A model generated the notes under the pieces. It worked only from the letters and a program-made list of their open reading frames with translations. It was not told where the DNA came from and did not search any database. Both the position numbers and the translations under genes were made by a program. Below, piece by piece: positions 46,530 to 57,129 of a stretch of DNA of 64,000 nucleotides. The stretch covers positions 22,055,489-22,119,488 of the forward strand of contig NW_022098072.1 in the NCBI RefSeq assembly GCF_002288925.2. The letters run 5' to 3'. This DNA is from Delphinapterus leucas. Lineage: Eukaryota > Chordata > Mammalia > Artiodactyla > Monodontidae. Position 1 is the first letter of the stretch. Every line of letters starts with the position of its first letter.

Positions 46530-47415
46530 GTGTTTCCTGCCTAGAGAAGTTCCTTTTGCATTTGTTGTAAAGCTGGTTTGTTGGTGCTAATTTCTCTTAA
46601 CTTTTGCTTGTCTGTAAAGGTTTTAATTTCTTTGTGAAATTTGACTGAGATCCTTCCTGGGTAGAGTAATCTTCGTTGTAGGTTTTTCCCCTTCATCACT
46701 TTAAATATGTCCTGCCACTCCCTTCTGTCTTGCAGTTTCTGCTGAAAGATCAGCTGTTAACCTTATGGGGATTCCCTTTTATGTTATTTCTTGCTTTTCT
46801 CTTGCTGCTTTTAGTATTTAATTTTTGATAGTTTGATTATTATGTGTCTTGGCGTGTTTCTCCTTGGATTTATCCTGTATGGGACTCTCTGCGCTTCCTG
46901 GACTTGATTATTTCCTTTCCCATGTTAGGGAAGTTTTCAACTATAATCTCTGCAAATATATTCTCAGACCCTTTCTTTTTCTCTTCTTCTTCTGGGACCC
47001 CTATAATTCGAATCTTGATTCATTTAATGTTGTCCCAGAGGTCTCTTAGGCTGTCCTCAATTCTTTTCGTTCTTTTTTCTTTATTCTGCTCTGCGGCAGT
47101 TATTTCCACTCTTTTATCTTCCAGGTCACTTATCCGTTCTTCTACCTCAGTTATTCTGCTATTGATTCCTTCTAGAGAATTTTAAATTTCATTTATTGTG
47201 TTACTCATCATTGTTTGTTTGCTTTTTGGTCCTTCTAGGTCCTTGTTAAACGTTTCTTGTGTTTTTTCTATTCTATTTCCAAGATTTTGGATCGTCTTTA
47301 CTATCATTACTCTGCATTCTTTTTCAGGTAGACTGCCTATTTCCTCTTCATTTGTTTGGTCTGGTGGGTGTTTACCTTGCAGCTTCATCTGCTGCGTATT
47401 TCTCTGTCTTCTCAT
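46530..47415 (-). pseudogene. L1 ORF1 remnant
   Basis: The frame 47182-47415 carries the L1 ORF1 N-terminus (MRRQRNTQQMK, PPDQTNEEEIGSLPEKE, QETFNKDLE) and ends in a stop within the coiled-coil region. ORF1 sequence continues beyond it to about 46530 with further disruptions. In active L1 this RNA-binding protein forms trimers. Confidence 0.85.
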
Positions 47416-48170
47416 TTTGTTTAACTTACTGTGTTTGGGGTCTCCTTTTCACAGGCTGCAGGTTTGTAGTTCCCACTGTTTTTGGTGTCTGCCCACTGTG
47501 GGTGCGGTTGGTTCAGTGGCTTGTGTAAGCTTCCTGGTAGAGGGGACTCGTGCCTGTGTTCTGGTGGGTGGGGCTGGATCTTGTCCTTCTGGTCAGCAGG
47601 GCCATGTCCAGTGGTGCATTTTGGGGTGTTTGTGAACTTAGTATGACTTTAGGCAGCCTCTCTGCCAATGGGTGGGGTTGTGTTCCTGTCTTGCTAGTTC
47701 TTTGGCATGGGGTATCTAGCACTGGAGCTTGCAGGCCGTTGGGTAGAGCTGGGTCTTAATGTTGAGATGGAGATCTCTGGGAGAGCTCTCATCGATTGAT
47801 ATTACATGGGGCTGGGAGGTCTCTGGTGGTCCAATGTCCTGGACTTGACTCTCCCACCTCAGAGGCTCAGGCCTGACACCCAGCCGGAGCACCAAGACCC
47901 TGCCAGCCACATGGCTCAGAAGAAAAGGAAGAAAAATAGGGAAAAAAGAAGAACAACTAACAGATAGAACCCCAAACCAAATGGTAAAAGCAAAACTAAA
48001 CACACAAAAATCACAGAAATAAACATACACACACACACTCATAACAAGAAAACAAACAAATAAACAAAAAAAATAACGAACAGTCAGAACCCTAGGACAA
48101 ATGGTAAAAGCAAACCTAAACAAACAATATCACACAAAGAAACATACACATACACACTATAGACCAGGGC
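47416..48170 (-). repeat. L1 5' UTR with two tandem units
   Basis: GC-richer sequence upstream of ORF1 (on the - strand). The A-rich outer part holds two copies of a unit of about 120 bases: one from 47961 (AGAACCCCAAACCAAATGGT) and one from 48081 (AGAACCCTAGGACAAATGGT), both containing AAATGGTAAAAGCAAA and ending in a CA-rich run. Confidence 0.7.
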
Positions 48171-48264
48171 TTCAGAATATCTGGTCCTTTTTCAAACTTC
48201 TCTCTGTTCCTCTGTGAAAGGACTTCATGGTCAATTTGCTTAGACTTTGGTTCTCAGCCTGCAA

Positions 48265-48345
48265 CTTTGGAATCACGTGGGAAGCTTGAACCAATGCCGG
48301 GCCTCACTCGGGAGGAATTAAATGAGAAAATATGAGGTGAGGCCT
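48265..48345 (-). repeat. MER5-like fragment
   Basis: TTGGTTCTCAGCCTGCAACT, GGAATCACGTGGGAAGCTTG and CAATGCCGGGCCTCACTC resemble a short MER5-type hAT piece. Confidence 0.4.
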
Positions 48346-48399
48346 GGCATGAAACTTCTTTAAAGCTTCCTGCTGGACTCCACCAGTCTGTGGAGGCCA

Positions 48400-49560
48400 G
48401 CTTATACTTTAATAGAGGGAGGTAGACAATTAATACATGTCAGGTGATGATAAATATAATAGAGAACAATAAAGCAAGGTAAGGGGAAAGTAGGAAAACT
48501 GTGCAGAGACCTGAAAGGAGAGAGAACAGTCATGTGGGAATCCAGAGAAAGAACATTCCAAGAAGAGGAAACAGTAAGTGTGGAGACCCCAAAGCAGGAC
48601 TGTCTTTTGGTGAATTCCTAGAATAACAAATGAGCCAGTGAGGCTGGAGTAAAGTGAGCACAGGCACAGGGCTAGGTGAAGACAGAAGTTAGTAGGGGCA
48701 AGGGACAGATTTGGAGGGTAAATTCTCTCAACCAGTTAGATTCAGACTTCTTCAGTTTATAATAGTGATTTTGTAACTTAAGTTTTCCTGAAATATAACC
48801 CATAGATGATATATAACTTCCTTAAGAATTTCAAAATATAACTTGAATACCCTAATTAAATTAAATTTTGTAAAGCAACTTTATATCATGTTTGATATGT
48901 AAATTAAACATGTACTAATAACATGTTTTTACTAGTAAATGCTCAGGCAGAACAATACAGGAAGACAAAAATGCCCTATAAAACTACCCTTGGGAGCCAT
49001 ACTTTCTGAAAACAACTTGTTAATGAGCCCTGTAGTTCTTTGTTAGGCTCCTACCCTAAATGGGGAAGCTACCAGAGGGTTTAGAGTGAACGAGTAACAT
49101 AATTGGACTAATATTTTAAAAGAATCACACTGGCCTCTGTGTGGAGTGAGGCTGTGGGTAGACAAGGGCAGAAGCAGGGAGACCAGTTAGGAGGCTATTA
49201 CAGTAACAGGTGCAAAATGATAAACTGGACTGAGGTGATAGTGAAAGAGGACTTGAGAAGTGGTTGAACTCTGGGTGTTCATAGAAGGCAGAGGATTTGC
49301 TGATGGGTTGGATATACAACGTGAAAGAAAGAGGAGTCAAGGATAACTGTGGCAGTTTTCGCCTGAACACATGTAAGGGTGGGATAGTGCTTAATTTAGA
49401 GGAGGGTAGAAGGAGTCACTGGGGAAGGGGAGAACAGAAGTTCCCTTTTTGGATATATTAAGTTTGAGATGTCTATTAGACATCCTGGGAGAAAACATGT
49501 TGAGTTGAAGCTCAGATATATAAATCCCTAGAGTTCAAGGGAGAGATCCAGGCCAGAAAA
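48400..49560 (-). repeat. L2 LINE fragment
   Basis: AGAATCACACTGGCCTCTGT, AGACCAGTTAGGAGGCTATT, AAGTTTGAGATGTCTATTAG and TCAAGGGAGAGATCCAGGCC are reversed L2 sequence. Coding capacity lost. Confidence 0.6.
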
Positions 49561-49953
49561 TTGTTATATTGTATGTATTGCATGTATTGTTTATGTGGTG
49601 GGGCTACACAAAAGATAGACTACCAGTGATTCTCTAGTGGAGATGCGATTTTTATGTTCATTAAGTTAGGGGATGAATTTAATAGTCAATGTAGATTGTT
49701 AGACTTTAGATTTAGAAGATTTGGGTCCTGCCACCTCCTTTTGTTTCTCCTACAGTCCCTAAGCAGGTCCATCTGGGTACATATCTAATAAGGTCTGCTG
49801 AATAAAGGAGTGCTTCTCCTGAATTTGGAACCAGAAGATCAGGTCTTTTGAGTTCATAAAAAAGAGCTGGACTCTCTTACTTTAAGGCTTTGAGTAGTAT
49901 TAACTTACCTAGAAATTTTAATTTGTTCAGATGGAATAAAGTCAATGTTTTTT

Positions 49954-50161
49954 GGGGTTTTTTTTTTTTGCGGTACGCGGGCCTCTCACTGCTGTGGCCG
50001 CTCCCGCTGCGGAGCACAGGCTCCGGACGCGCAGGCTCAGCGGCCATGGCTCACGGGCCCAGCCGCTCCGCGGCATGTGGGATCCTCCCGCACTGGGGCA
50101 CGAACCCGTGTCCCCTGCATCGGCAGGTGGACTCTCAACCACTGCGCCGCCAGGGAAGCCC
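49954..50161 (-). repeat. CHR SINE (short form) upstream of CDC40 exon 2
   Basis: Full reverse-oriented copy behind a T run, flanked by AAAGTCAATGTTTTT at 49938 and 50162 (perfect 15-base duplication). It is young and CpG-rich. It ends 254 bases before exon 2. The open frames of 75-115 codons here are products of the SINE. Confidence 0.95.
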
Positions 50162-50415
50162 AAAGTCAATGTTTTTGAAGGAAAGAATTTTTGTTATGCA
50201 TTCTAACCTCTATAACTGTTTATATTACTTTTATTAGTCTTTGATTATTAGACCTATATATAATTCTATACATTAATATGTAGAATTATATATTAATCAC
50301 ATAGCACTAGTGTAATCTTCATAAAAGTGATGTTAAAATGGCTAGTGTGACCTTAATGTAGTTTCTAAAATACAGTAAATACTTGTCGTATCTTTCATGT
50401 TTGGTTTTCTTGTAG

Positions 50416-50502
50416 GAAGATTTGGAGACTGGAGTTCACCTTGACCCTGCTGTCAAAGAGGTTCAGTTTAATCCTACCTATGAGACCATGTTTGCTCCAG
50501 AG
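50416..50502 (+). CDS. CDC40: CDC40 coding exon 2 (residues 64-92)
   Basis: This 87-base exon encodes EDLETGVHLDPAVKEVQFNP and then TYETMFAPE, a signature stretch of CDC40/PRP17. The acceptor is a T-rich tract ending TTGTAG and the donor is GAG followed by GTAAGA. Both borders are phase 0, so skipping this exon would remove 29 residues without shifting the frame. It follows a 17.9 kb intron packed with L1 and SINE copies; an antisense CHR SINE ends 254 bases upstream. Confidence 0.95.
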
Positions 50503-52370
50503 GTAAGAAAACGTATTATAGTTAAGAGTGTCTTTTGCTTTATAGTATTTAAATTATACATACGTAGATAGACAGTTGGTGAATTTTTCAGTGTTTTCTG
50601 ATGAAAGTATACTATTTAAACTGTTAGAAAATATATCCTGTTATATGTTAGTTATATCTCAATTAAAAAAAGAAAGGAAAAGATATCCTTCTATTCTCCA
50701 AAAGTTGAATAGTATGCTTTTGTAAGAATAATATCTAATTCTTAGATGCAAACTTAGTTAACATCTTCCTCTCAATTTTGATAAGGGAGTATTACAAGTT
50801 AACCATGAGGGAAAAAATTTTGGTTGATTAGCATCATTAATGCATAGTATATTATGAAACATCTAGTGACAAATGCTGCTGTGTTAAACATTAAAAAGAG
50901 GTACCATACTGACGTGGTCACTGCTCAAAAATAGTCACACGGTTTATTGCTTGCTCTGAGTCAGACATCTTATGGATTCTTTTTTCTGATGATGATAAAT
51001 GGTGATGGAAGCATTTTAAAAAGCTGAAGAAGAAGAAGAAAAAAAGCAGAAACAGTGAAAATTGTCCATTTAGGAAAGTCTTTGTAGAAAAGATTAGGTT
51101 TCTAGGTATTTAGCCTTTAAAAAGGAGAAAAGAATGCTTGACTGACAAGATACAGATATCAGAAAAAGATCATTATAAGAAATAATAACATGGTTTCAGT
51201 AGCAGGATCTTTAAGAGCACTTTAAAGATAGAGATGAGGAGCTATATCTTATTGCACCCTGGTGGAGAAAGAAGTACTTTTTAATATTTTTCATTTTTTA
51301 GCATATAGTCATTGTCTTTCATTTTTTTTTTTTTGATAAAGCTGTTTCATGTAATTTTTGCCTGCTTAGGTTTCCATAGTCACTTAAAATATGGCAATGG
51401 AAATGTATAGCGCAGCCAAGGATGTCAGTGCTAGTGCTCTAGCTGTTCTCCTAAGTGTACAATAAGCAAAAAACTCATTCTCATGCTCTGAGACTGGTAC
51501 ATTTTTTATTTTATTCCATTATTTCCTAAATCCTTATAACCTGTTGAATTATAGGCTGTTTTATATCCCTTGGAACCATTTTAGCGCTGGCACGCTGCAT
51601 GATTTTTTTTTTAATGTAAAGTACTTCAATTTAAGCCACTAACTTTAGAAAATAAGAAAATTTGGAAGTGGCATGGTGTATGACATTCCTGTGTCAGTGT
51701 ATTTTCTATGAAGCCTGTTTTTCTTGAATTTTTAGATCCTATGCATAACTAATATATTGCTGTATGATTAGTTTTCAAAACTTTCAAGAAAAATTCAAAA
51801 GGTCAAAAAATTTTTGGTGCTATTGACGAGGCAGTACGTTTATCATTCTCTTTTGGGGATTATCAGTCTAATTTTCTGTTCTTTTTTTTCCCGTGTTAGG
51901 GAAGCTCACATTAAATATATCAACTAGTTTATGTCAGGAACATTTCAGTGCTTATTGTCAACAATTTAAGGAAAGAGTGATGGGACTGAAAAGTGAAGAA
52001 AAATTACAATTTTTCTAAGGAATTGTCTGTGACATAATAAATTATCAACTTTGAACTTTATGACTAGGGTCTGTATAACTTGGCAAAGTCTGGAAGGGTA
52101 TTACCTGGAACTTTGCTGGATGAAATTCAAGTTCTCATATTTTGAGAATCCATCATTAGAGACAAGATTTAATCCTTCTTCTCAATCTAGTGTTTACCAG
52201 AGAGGACATGCTAAGTGCTTTTTTAAAAAAAAAGATGGAGACCACACTATTTCCTATAGTGCCTCTAAAGCACCAGTGAAGTTTAAGGAGAGACTGCATC
52301 TTGTTATAAAGATAAAAGTTCCATGAAAGTATTTGTAACTGGCAAATGTTTTTTGAAATAAGCGATACAA
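50503..52370 (+). other. CDC40 intron 2, first part, no recognised repeat
   Basis: Mostly unrecognised AT-rich intron. A short AGAAGA-rich purine run lies at 51025-51050. No support for genes. Confidence 0.5.
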
Positions 52371-52379
52371 TCCAGGTTA

Positions 52380-53575
52380 AGAACATGAGATGTGGGGCTA
52401 AACAGACCACTTAATAGCTCTTATGTGACCTTAGATTATCTTAGTTTTTTCACAGGTAAAATGAAGATGATTTCTACTTTACCAAATTATAAGGATAAAT
52501 GAGATAATACGCGATGTGCTTAGGAAACTGGCACAGAATAAGCATTTAATAAATTATAGCCTTTATTGTTATTTATGTTAATATTATTGGCATTGATGGC
52601 TAGATAGGCCTTTGTGAGGAAAGATTCCAGACAGAGGGGAACAGCATGAGCCAAATCATAAAATCTAAAGAACAGTAGTGTTTTAGTCATTATCAGTAGG
52701 GGAGAACGGGATAAGGCTAGAATAGTACTTTGTACAATCGGTATTGCACAGGCTTTAGGTGCCAAGGTAAAGAGTTTGGTCTTGATTTAATAGATGAATT
52801 TTTAGGAAGATTAATTTTAAAGGTTTGCATGATGGAAAAGAACAGGGATGGAGACTAATAAAATAAAACTACCATTTAGTACACTTTGCCAGGTACCACA
52901 CTGAGGGATTTGTATACCTTATCTCCTTTAGCCCTCACTACAACCCTATGAAGTACTTTTATCCCTATTTTATAGTGAGGAATTCAACTGTCAGATTATA
53001 CTGCCAGCAAGTGCCATATTTGAGGCTTTGAGTCCAGATCATACTTAACAATCACACCATAACTATAAGACCATTTAGAAGGTGCAGTTTTGACTTTATT
53101 AGTTCAGTAAACTAACAAATTGGCTATTTTATTTTATAAATTACTGTTTCCCTCCCAACCAAGGACTTTTCCTAGTTGATCTACCTAGTTATCCAGATAA
53201 GCTTTCTCAAATTACAGAAGGAACTTGAAGACATAATAGCCATTGTTTTAGTCTAGTGATTTTCTTCATTTCACTCAATCCTGTTGGATCCGCTTAGAGA
53301 AAAGTCTATTTGTTAGCTTCTCTAGACTCATATAAAGCCCATAAGCCTCAGAGAGAATTTCAGACTCCTTAAAATAATATTACTTTAGGAATAGAAAAAC
53401 TATAAAAGTTTAGAGGGGAAAAATGCCAGTTACTGTTTAAAATCTGGCCAAAAGGGCTGCTATAAATATTAATGTTAGAATGGACTTTAGAAGTCATATA
53501 GATCAGCTCTTTTATTTTATAGATGAGGGAACTGAGGCGCAAGGTCATAGAACCACTAATAAAATATACTATCGT
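52380..53575. repeat. MIR and L2 fragments
   Basis: MIR pieces at about 52380-52560 (GACCACTTAATAGCTCTTAT, ATAAGCATTTAATAAATTAT), 52880-53060 (TTAGCCCTCACTACAACCCT) and 53490-53570 (TTTTATAGATGAGGGAACTG). A reversed L2-like piece lies between, about 52600-52800 (GGGAACAGCATGAGCCAAAT). Confidence 0.55.
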
Positions 53576-53579
53576 AATA

Positions 53580-56100
53580 ATTAAACTGTGCTTATGTCTT
53601 ACAAGATTGAGGTATTCTGCCAATAAAATTGAATTGTGGTGATCTTTTCCAAAATTATAGAAAATAACAATTAATATGCTCTTCTCACCTTAAACTTTTG
53701 TTTATAAATGTTTTATACATTGATTACTTCAATGAATATTAATGGAAAACTTAATACAGCAACTTGAGTATATGATTATTTGTTCAGTAACCTGGATTTT
53801 TTTTCCTATATGTGAATTTATGGTTATGATTTCATATAGTCAATTTTTACTTATATGAATTTTCTTAATTCCTGTGATGTTATACTGCTAAGGCATCAAC
53901 CCTCAAGTACTCTGCCTGCTGAAGACTTGAGAACCACTGCCTTATAATACATGGATCTCTTAGATTTATCAACTAATGTCTTAAATTAAAAACTATTTTC
54001 TCCCAAGTTTATAAATAAATCACTACTTCACTGAGATGAAAGAGGTTAAGGTTACTTACCTCAGAAACATTTTCTTTTTTGGTGCAATGTCTGAATTAAT
54101 ACTTAAATATGTATATTTTATATAGGAGATTTACAATTGTAATTGACTGTGATATACTTCAATATTATATTAGCTAAAAACTATTAAATACTCATACCTA
54201 ATTAACTTGAATATGTATTTTAAAAAATCACTTGTATACAAACTTAGGCTTAGACTTAACTACCAAAAGTCTAAAAGAAGCATTTAGAAATCAGTTTTGT
54301 GTATTTTTAAATATGCATCGTTTTGTTTTTTTAATGGTTAACCCAGAATTAAGAGTTGCATATTCACACAGACCAGGAACATCTGAGAGAGTAATTGGTA
54401 ACAGCTGAGTCCTGCTGAATAACATTCTCTGCCTTCCTCTGTTGACATGTAATGTCTTTGAGGTCAGCTCCAATAGCTGCCAGTAACCAGAAAGTTAAGG
54501 TGAGCCAGAAGTAGATGAGCCTACCCCAGGCAGCTTCCTATATCAGTGGAAGATTTTTTTCTTGTCCCAGCTTAAATATGTATAAAATATAAGCACATTT
54601 AAATTTTTAGACAGTGTTATGAAGAGTACCACAAGATATACTTTGCTGTAATATATGGATCTATATTCTTATAGAAATCGAAGTTCTTAACACTGAGAAT
54701 TTTTCTTTAAAAGATGGAGGCAGTTTGATATGTATGACCTGTAGAAGAATTATTCCCTTTTTGTAAAATTTTAATAAAATTAGAATATGGAAATTGTACT
54801 TTCCTTTTTTAAATTGGAAATTATAAGCATAACGATTGGTAATTTATTATATGTGATAGGAGTAACAATATAGGCAATGGGGATTTTTATCATTTTGGAA
54901 TTTTTTACTCCCAGAAATATCACATGCTGCTTTGCAGATGTTAACTGACTATAGCAATTAGATCATCTAGTCAACTTAAGTCATTTTATTATCTTTAATT
55001 TTATGGATGTTTTTGTTTTTGTAATAAATTTCATGACTGAATGAAGTTAACTGTAACTTCCAGCATTCAGCAATCTAGATTTTTTTCCCTACATTTCCAC
55101 CCGTCAGCTCAGGAAGAACTAATACGGGCTATAAAGTCTTGCCCTGTCCTTTATTATAATTTAGAATAAATAGTAATAAAAGCTTTATATATGAATTAGA
55201 TATCTTAAGATTGAATCATTTTAAACCTAGAAATGGAAGCTGTCAATAGAAAGGAATATTATAGTAATTTATTTTCTTCTAAAGCAGAAAAAATTATAAG
55301 GCAAATTAACGTTTAAATTCAGATTTTTATGCATAGCATAATGTTGATATGTAGAGAAGACAACATTCTGGTTAAGGAAAGGTCAATAATTTATATTTAT
55401 GGCTCTGGAAGTGTATCATGGAAAAGGTGGTTTCAAATGGTAGTGACCTAAGATGTTCTAATGTCAAAATATTTATTATGACAGAATTCAAATAAAAATA
55501 TCCTGTCTACTTCCACTGTTTCCAAAGTGGGAAGTTCATTTTATTCTTTATTTTTAAAACTGGAAAGAAAAGAGTTGGATCTTCCCAATACCTTTTCTAA
55601 TAGCATTAGTGACTTTAGGCAGGCAAGGTATGTCATCTTGACCTTTTTCTCCATTTCTAACATGAGAAAGAGAATACCTCTTGAACTTTCCAGAATTTTT
55701 GTACAGATCAAATTAAATAACATTTGGAAAGCCATTCTGGAAACTCAAAACATTGTAAACATATAGATAATAATGGCACTATTTTGTGTTAAGATTTTCA
55801 TAGTGTGACTTTTCAGGGTGGAGAAGTTTTATTTACATTTGTAATGTCTTTTCCTAGGGACTTTTTCAAGCACTTTACTTTTATTGTCTATTTCCTATCT
55901 TCTGCCCCCAGTGAGACTTATTAATCTTTCCTTCATTAGTGCTTTCTATATGCCAGGCACTATGAAAAGTATTGACAGTTCTAAGTCTCCACCTTTGAGG
56001 AACTCATAATCTAGTAGCAGAGAAACATGTGCTTTTTAAATTACATCATGGTACCATTCCAAAAATCCCCCAAATCATCGTTTAGACAAAACTATAGTGT
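53580..56100 (+). other. CDC40 intron 2, later part, no recognised gene
   Basis: AT-rich sequence with a faint MER5-like scrap at 53890-53945 and an L2-like scrap at 55925-56010 (ATATGCCAGGCACTATGAAA). The 79-codon open frame at 55527-55766 resembles nothing I know. Confidence 0.45.
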
Positions 56101-56104
56101 GTCT

Positions 56105-56270
56105 CAATTATCTAGAGCAACACTGTCAAACAGAACTTCCTGCAGTAATGAAAATGTAGTAGCCAGTAATTGTATGTGGCTGTTGAGCTCTTGAAATGTG
56201 GCTGGTATGGCTGAGGAACTGAATATTTTAATTAATTTAAATTTCAATAGCCACACATAGGCTTGGGTGA
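56105..56270 (-). repeat. Non-autonomous hAT-like element
   Basis: AGAGCAACACTGTCAAACAG, AATTGTATGTGGCTGTTGAG, TTGAAATGTGGCTGGTATGG and AATTTAAATTTCAATAGCCA are typical of a common ancient mammalian DNA transposon with partly palindromic interior. Family not named. Confidence 0.5.
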
Positions 56271-56487
56271 GCTGGTTCCTCTCCAGTCCTGGTGGCTGCC
56301 AAACAGTGCTAACCAGCCATTGTCCAGGTGTACTAAACCATGGGAGGTAAGCATGTTCCCACACAGGTTAATGGACCCCTGATGATTTAGAGTTAAAAAT
56401 ACATTGTACAATAATTCTACTCATTCTAGCTTTATACACTGAGAATTTGGGTTTGTGTTTTTTTTTTTTTTTTTTATAACATTGTAG

Positions 56488-56617
56488 TTTGGACCAGAAA
56501 ATCCCTTCAGAACACAGCAAATGGCTGCCCCTAGAAATATGCTTTCTGGATATGCTGAACCAGCCCATATCAATGATTTTATGTTTGAACAGCAAAGAAG
56601 AACTTTTGCCACATACG
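56488..56617 (+). CDS. CDC40: CDC40 coding exon 3 (residues 93-135 and first base of codon 136)
   Basis: The exon encodes FGPENPFRTQ, QMAAPRNMLS, GYAEPAHIND, FMFEQQRRTF, ATY, plus the first base of a glycine codon. This is the conserved PRP17 motif region ahead of the WD40 domain. The acceptor is ATTGTAG, preceded by an unusually long uninterrupted T run (about 56459-56475). The donor is G followed by GTAAGA, phase 1. A GT/CG dinucleotide repeat starts about 45 bases past the donor. Confidence 0.95.
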
Positions 56618-56662
56618 GTAAGATGATACGCGAGTTTCAGGTTAAACCTTATTAGAAGTGGG

Positions 56663-56706
56663 GTGTGTGTGTGTGTGTGTGTGTGTGTGCGCACGCGTGT
56701 GCGCAC
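56663..56706 (+). repeat. GT/GC alternating dinucleotide repeat
   Basis: About 14 GT repeats pass into GCGCACGCGTGTGCGCAC, an unbroken alternating purine-pyrimidine tract of about 44 bases. It begins about 45 bases after the exon 3 donor and has Z-DNA potential. Confidence 0.9.
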
Positions 56707-56914
56707 AATAATCGATTTTATCTTCTGGCTTTTTAAATTTATTAACCTGGATTCCTTAAAAGGGTAGTATGTTTTCTTATACACATCTATAAATATTTAT
56801 ACAAATAGGAAGGTGCACTAATATTTTTAGCTGTCATTCTAAATCTGTTCTGATTTCTGAGTACTAGAAATATTCTGTGGTCTTAAAAACAGAACATTCT
56901 CTGTTGTACTTTTT

Positions 56915-57123
56915 TTTTTTTTTTTTTTTTTGCGGTATGCGGGCCTCTCACTGTTGTGGCCTCTCCCGTTGCGGAACACAGGCTCCGGACGCGCAGGCTC
57001 AGCGGCCATGGCTCACGGGCCCAGCCGCTCCGCGGCATGTGAGATCTTCCCGGACTGGGGCACGAACCCGTGTCCCCTGCATCGGCAGGTGGACTCTCAA
57101 CCACTGTACCACCAGGGAAGCCC
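56915..57123 (-). repeat. CHR SINE (short form) downstream of CDC40 exon 3
   Basis: Full reverse-oriented copy with a T run, flanked by TCTCTGTTGTACTTTT at 56898 and 57124. Young insertion about 300 bases past exon 3. Confidence 0.95.
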
Positions 57124-57129
57124 TCTCTG

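Larger units (their letters stand above)
42668..48170 (-). mobile_element. Nearly complete but dead L1, antisense in CDC40 intron 1
   Basis: A T run at 42668 and the reversed 3' end (AACATCTTTATTGGAGTATA) mark the tail. The body continues through the 3' UTR, ORF2, the inter-ORF region and ORF1 to a 5' UTR with two tandem units (47961 and 48081). At about 5.5 kb it is the longest mobile element in the window. I did not find a clear target duplication. It matches cetartiodactyl L1 better than the relic at 37650, so it is younger, but both ORFs are broken. Confidence 0.88.

Noticed and set aside
47198..47635. 145-codon + strand frame, cysteine- and leucine-rich, looking like a membrane protein
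   Set aside because: It is antisense to L1 ORF1 and its 5' UTR.
49890..50237. Repeated open frames of 60-115 codons with shared peptides such as AQAPDAQAQRPWLTG, here and near 2900, 7700, 14200, 15700, 20200 and 57000
   Set aside because: They are translations of the CHR SINE in various frames. The recurrence reflects the repeat, not a protein family.
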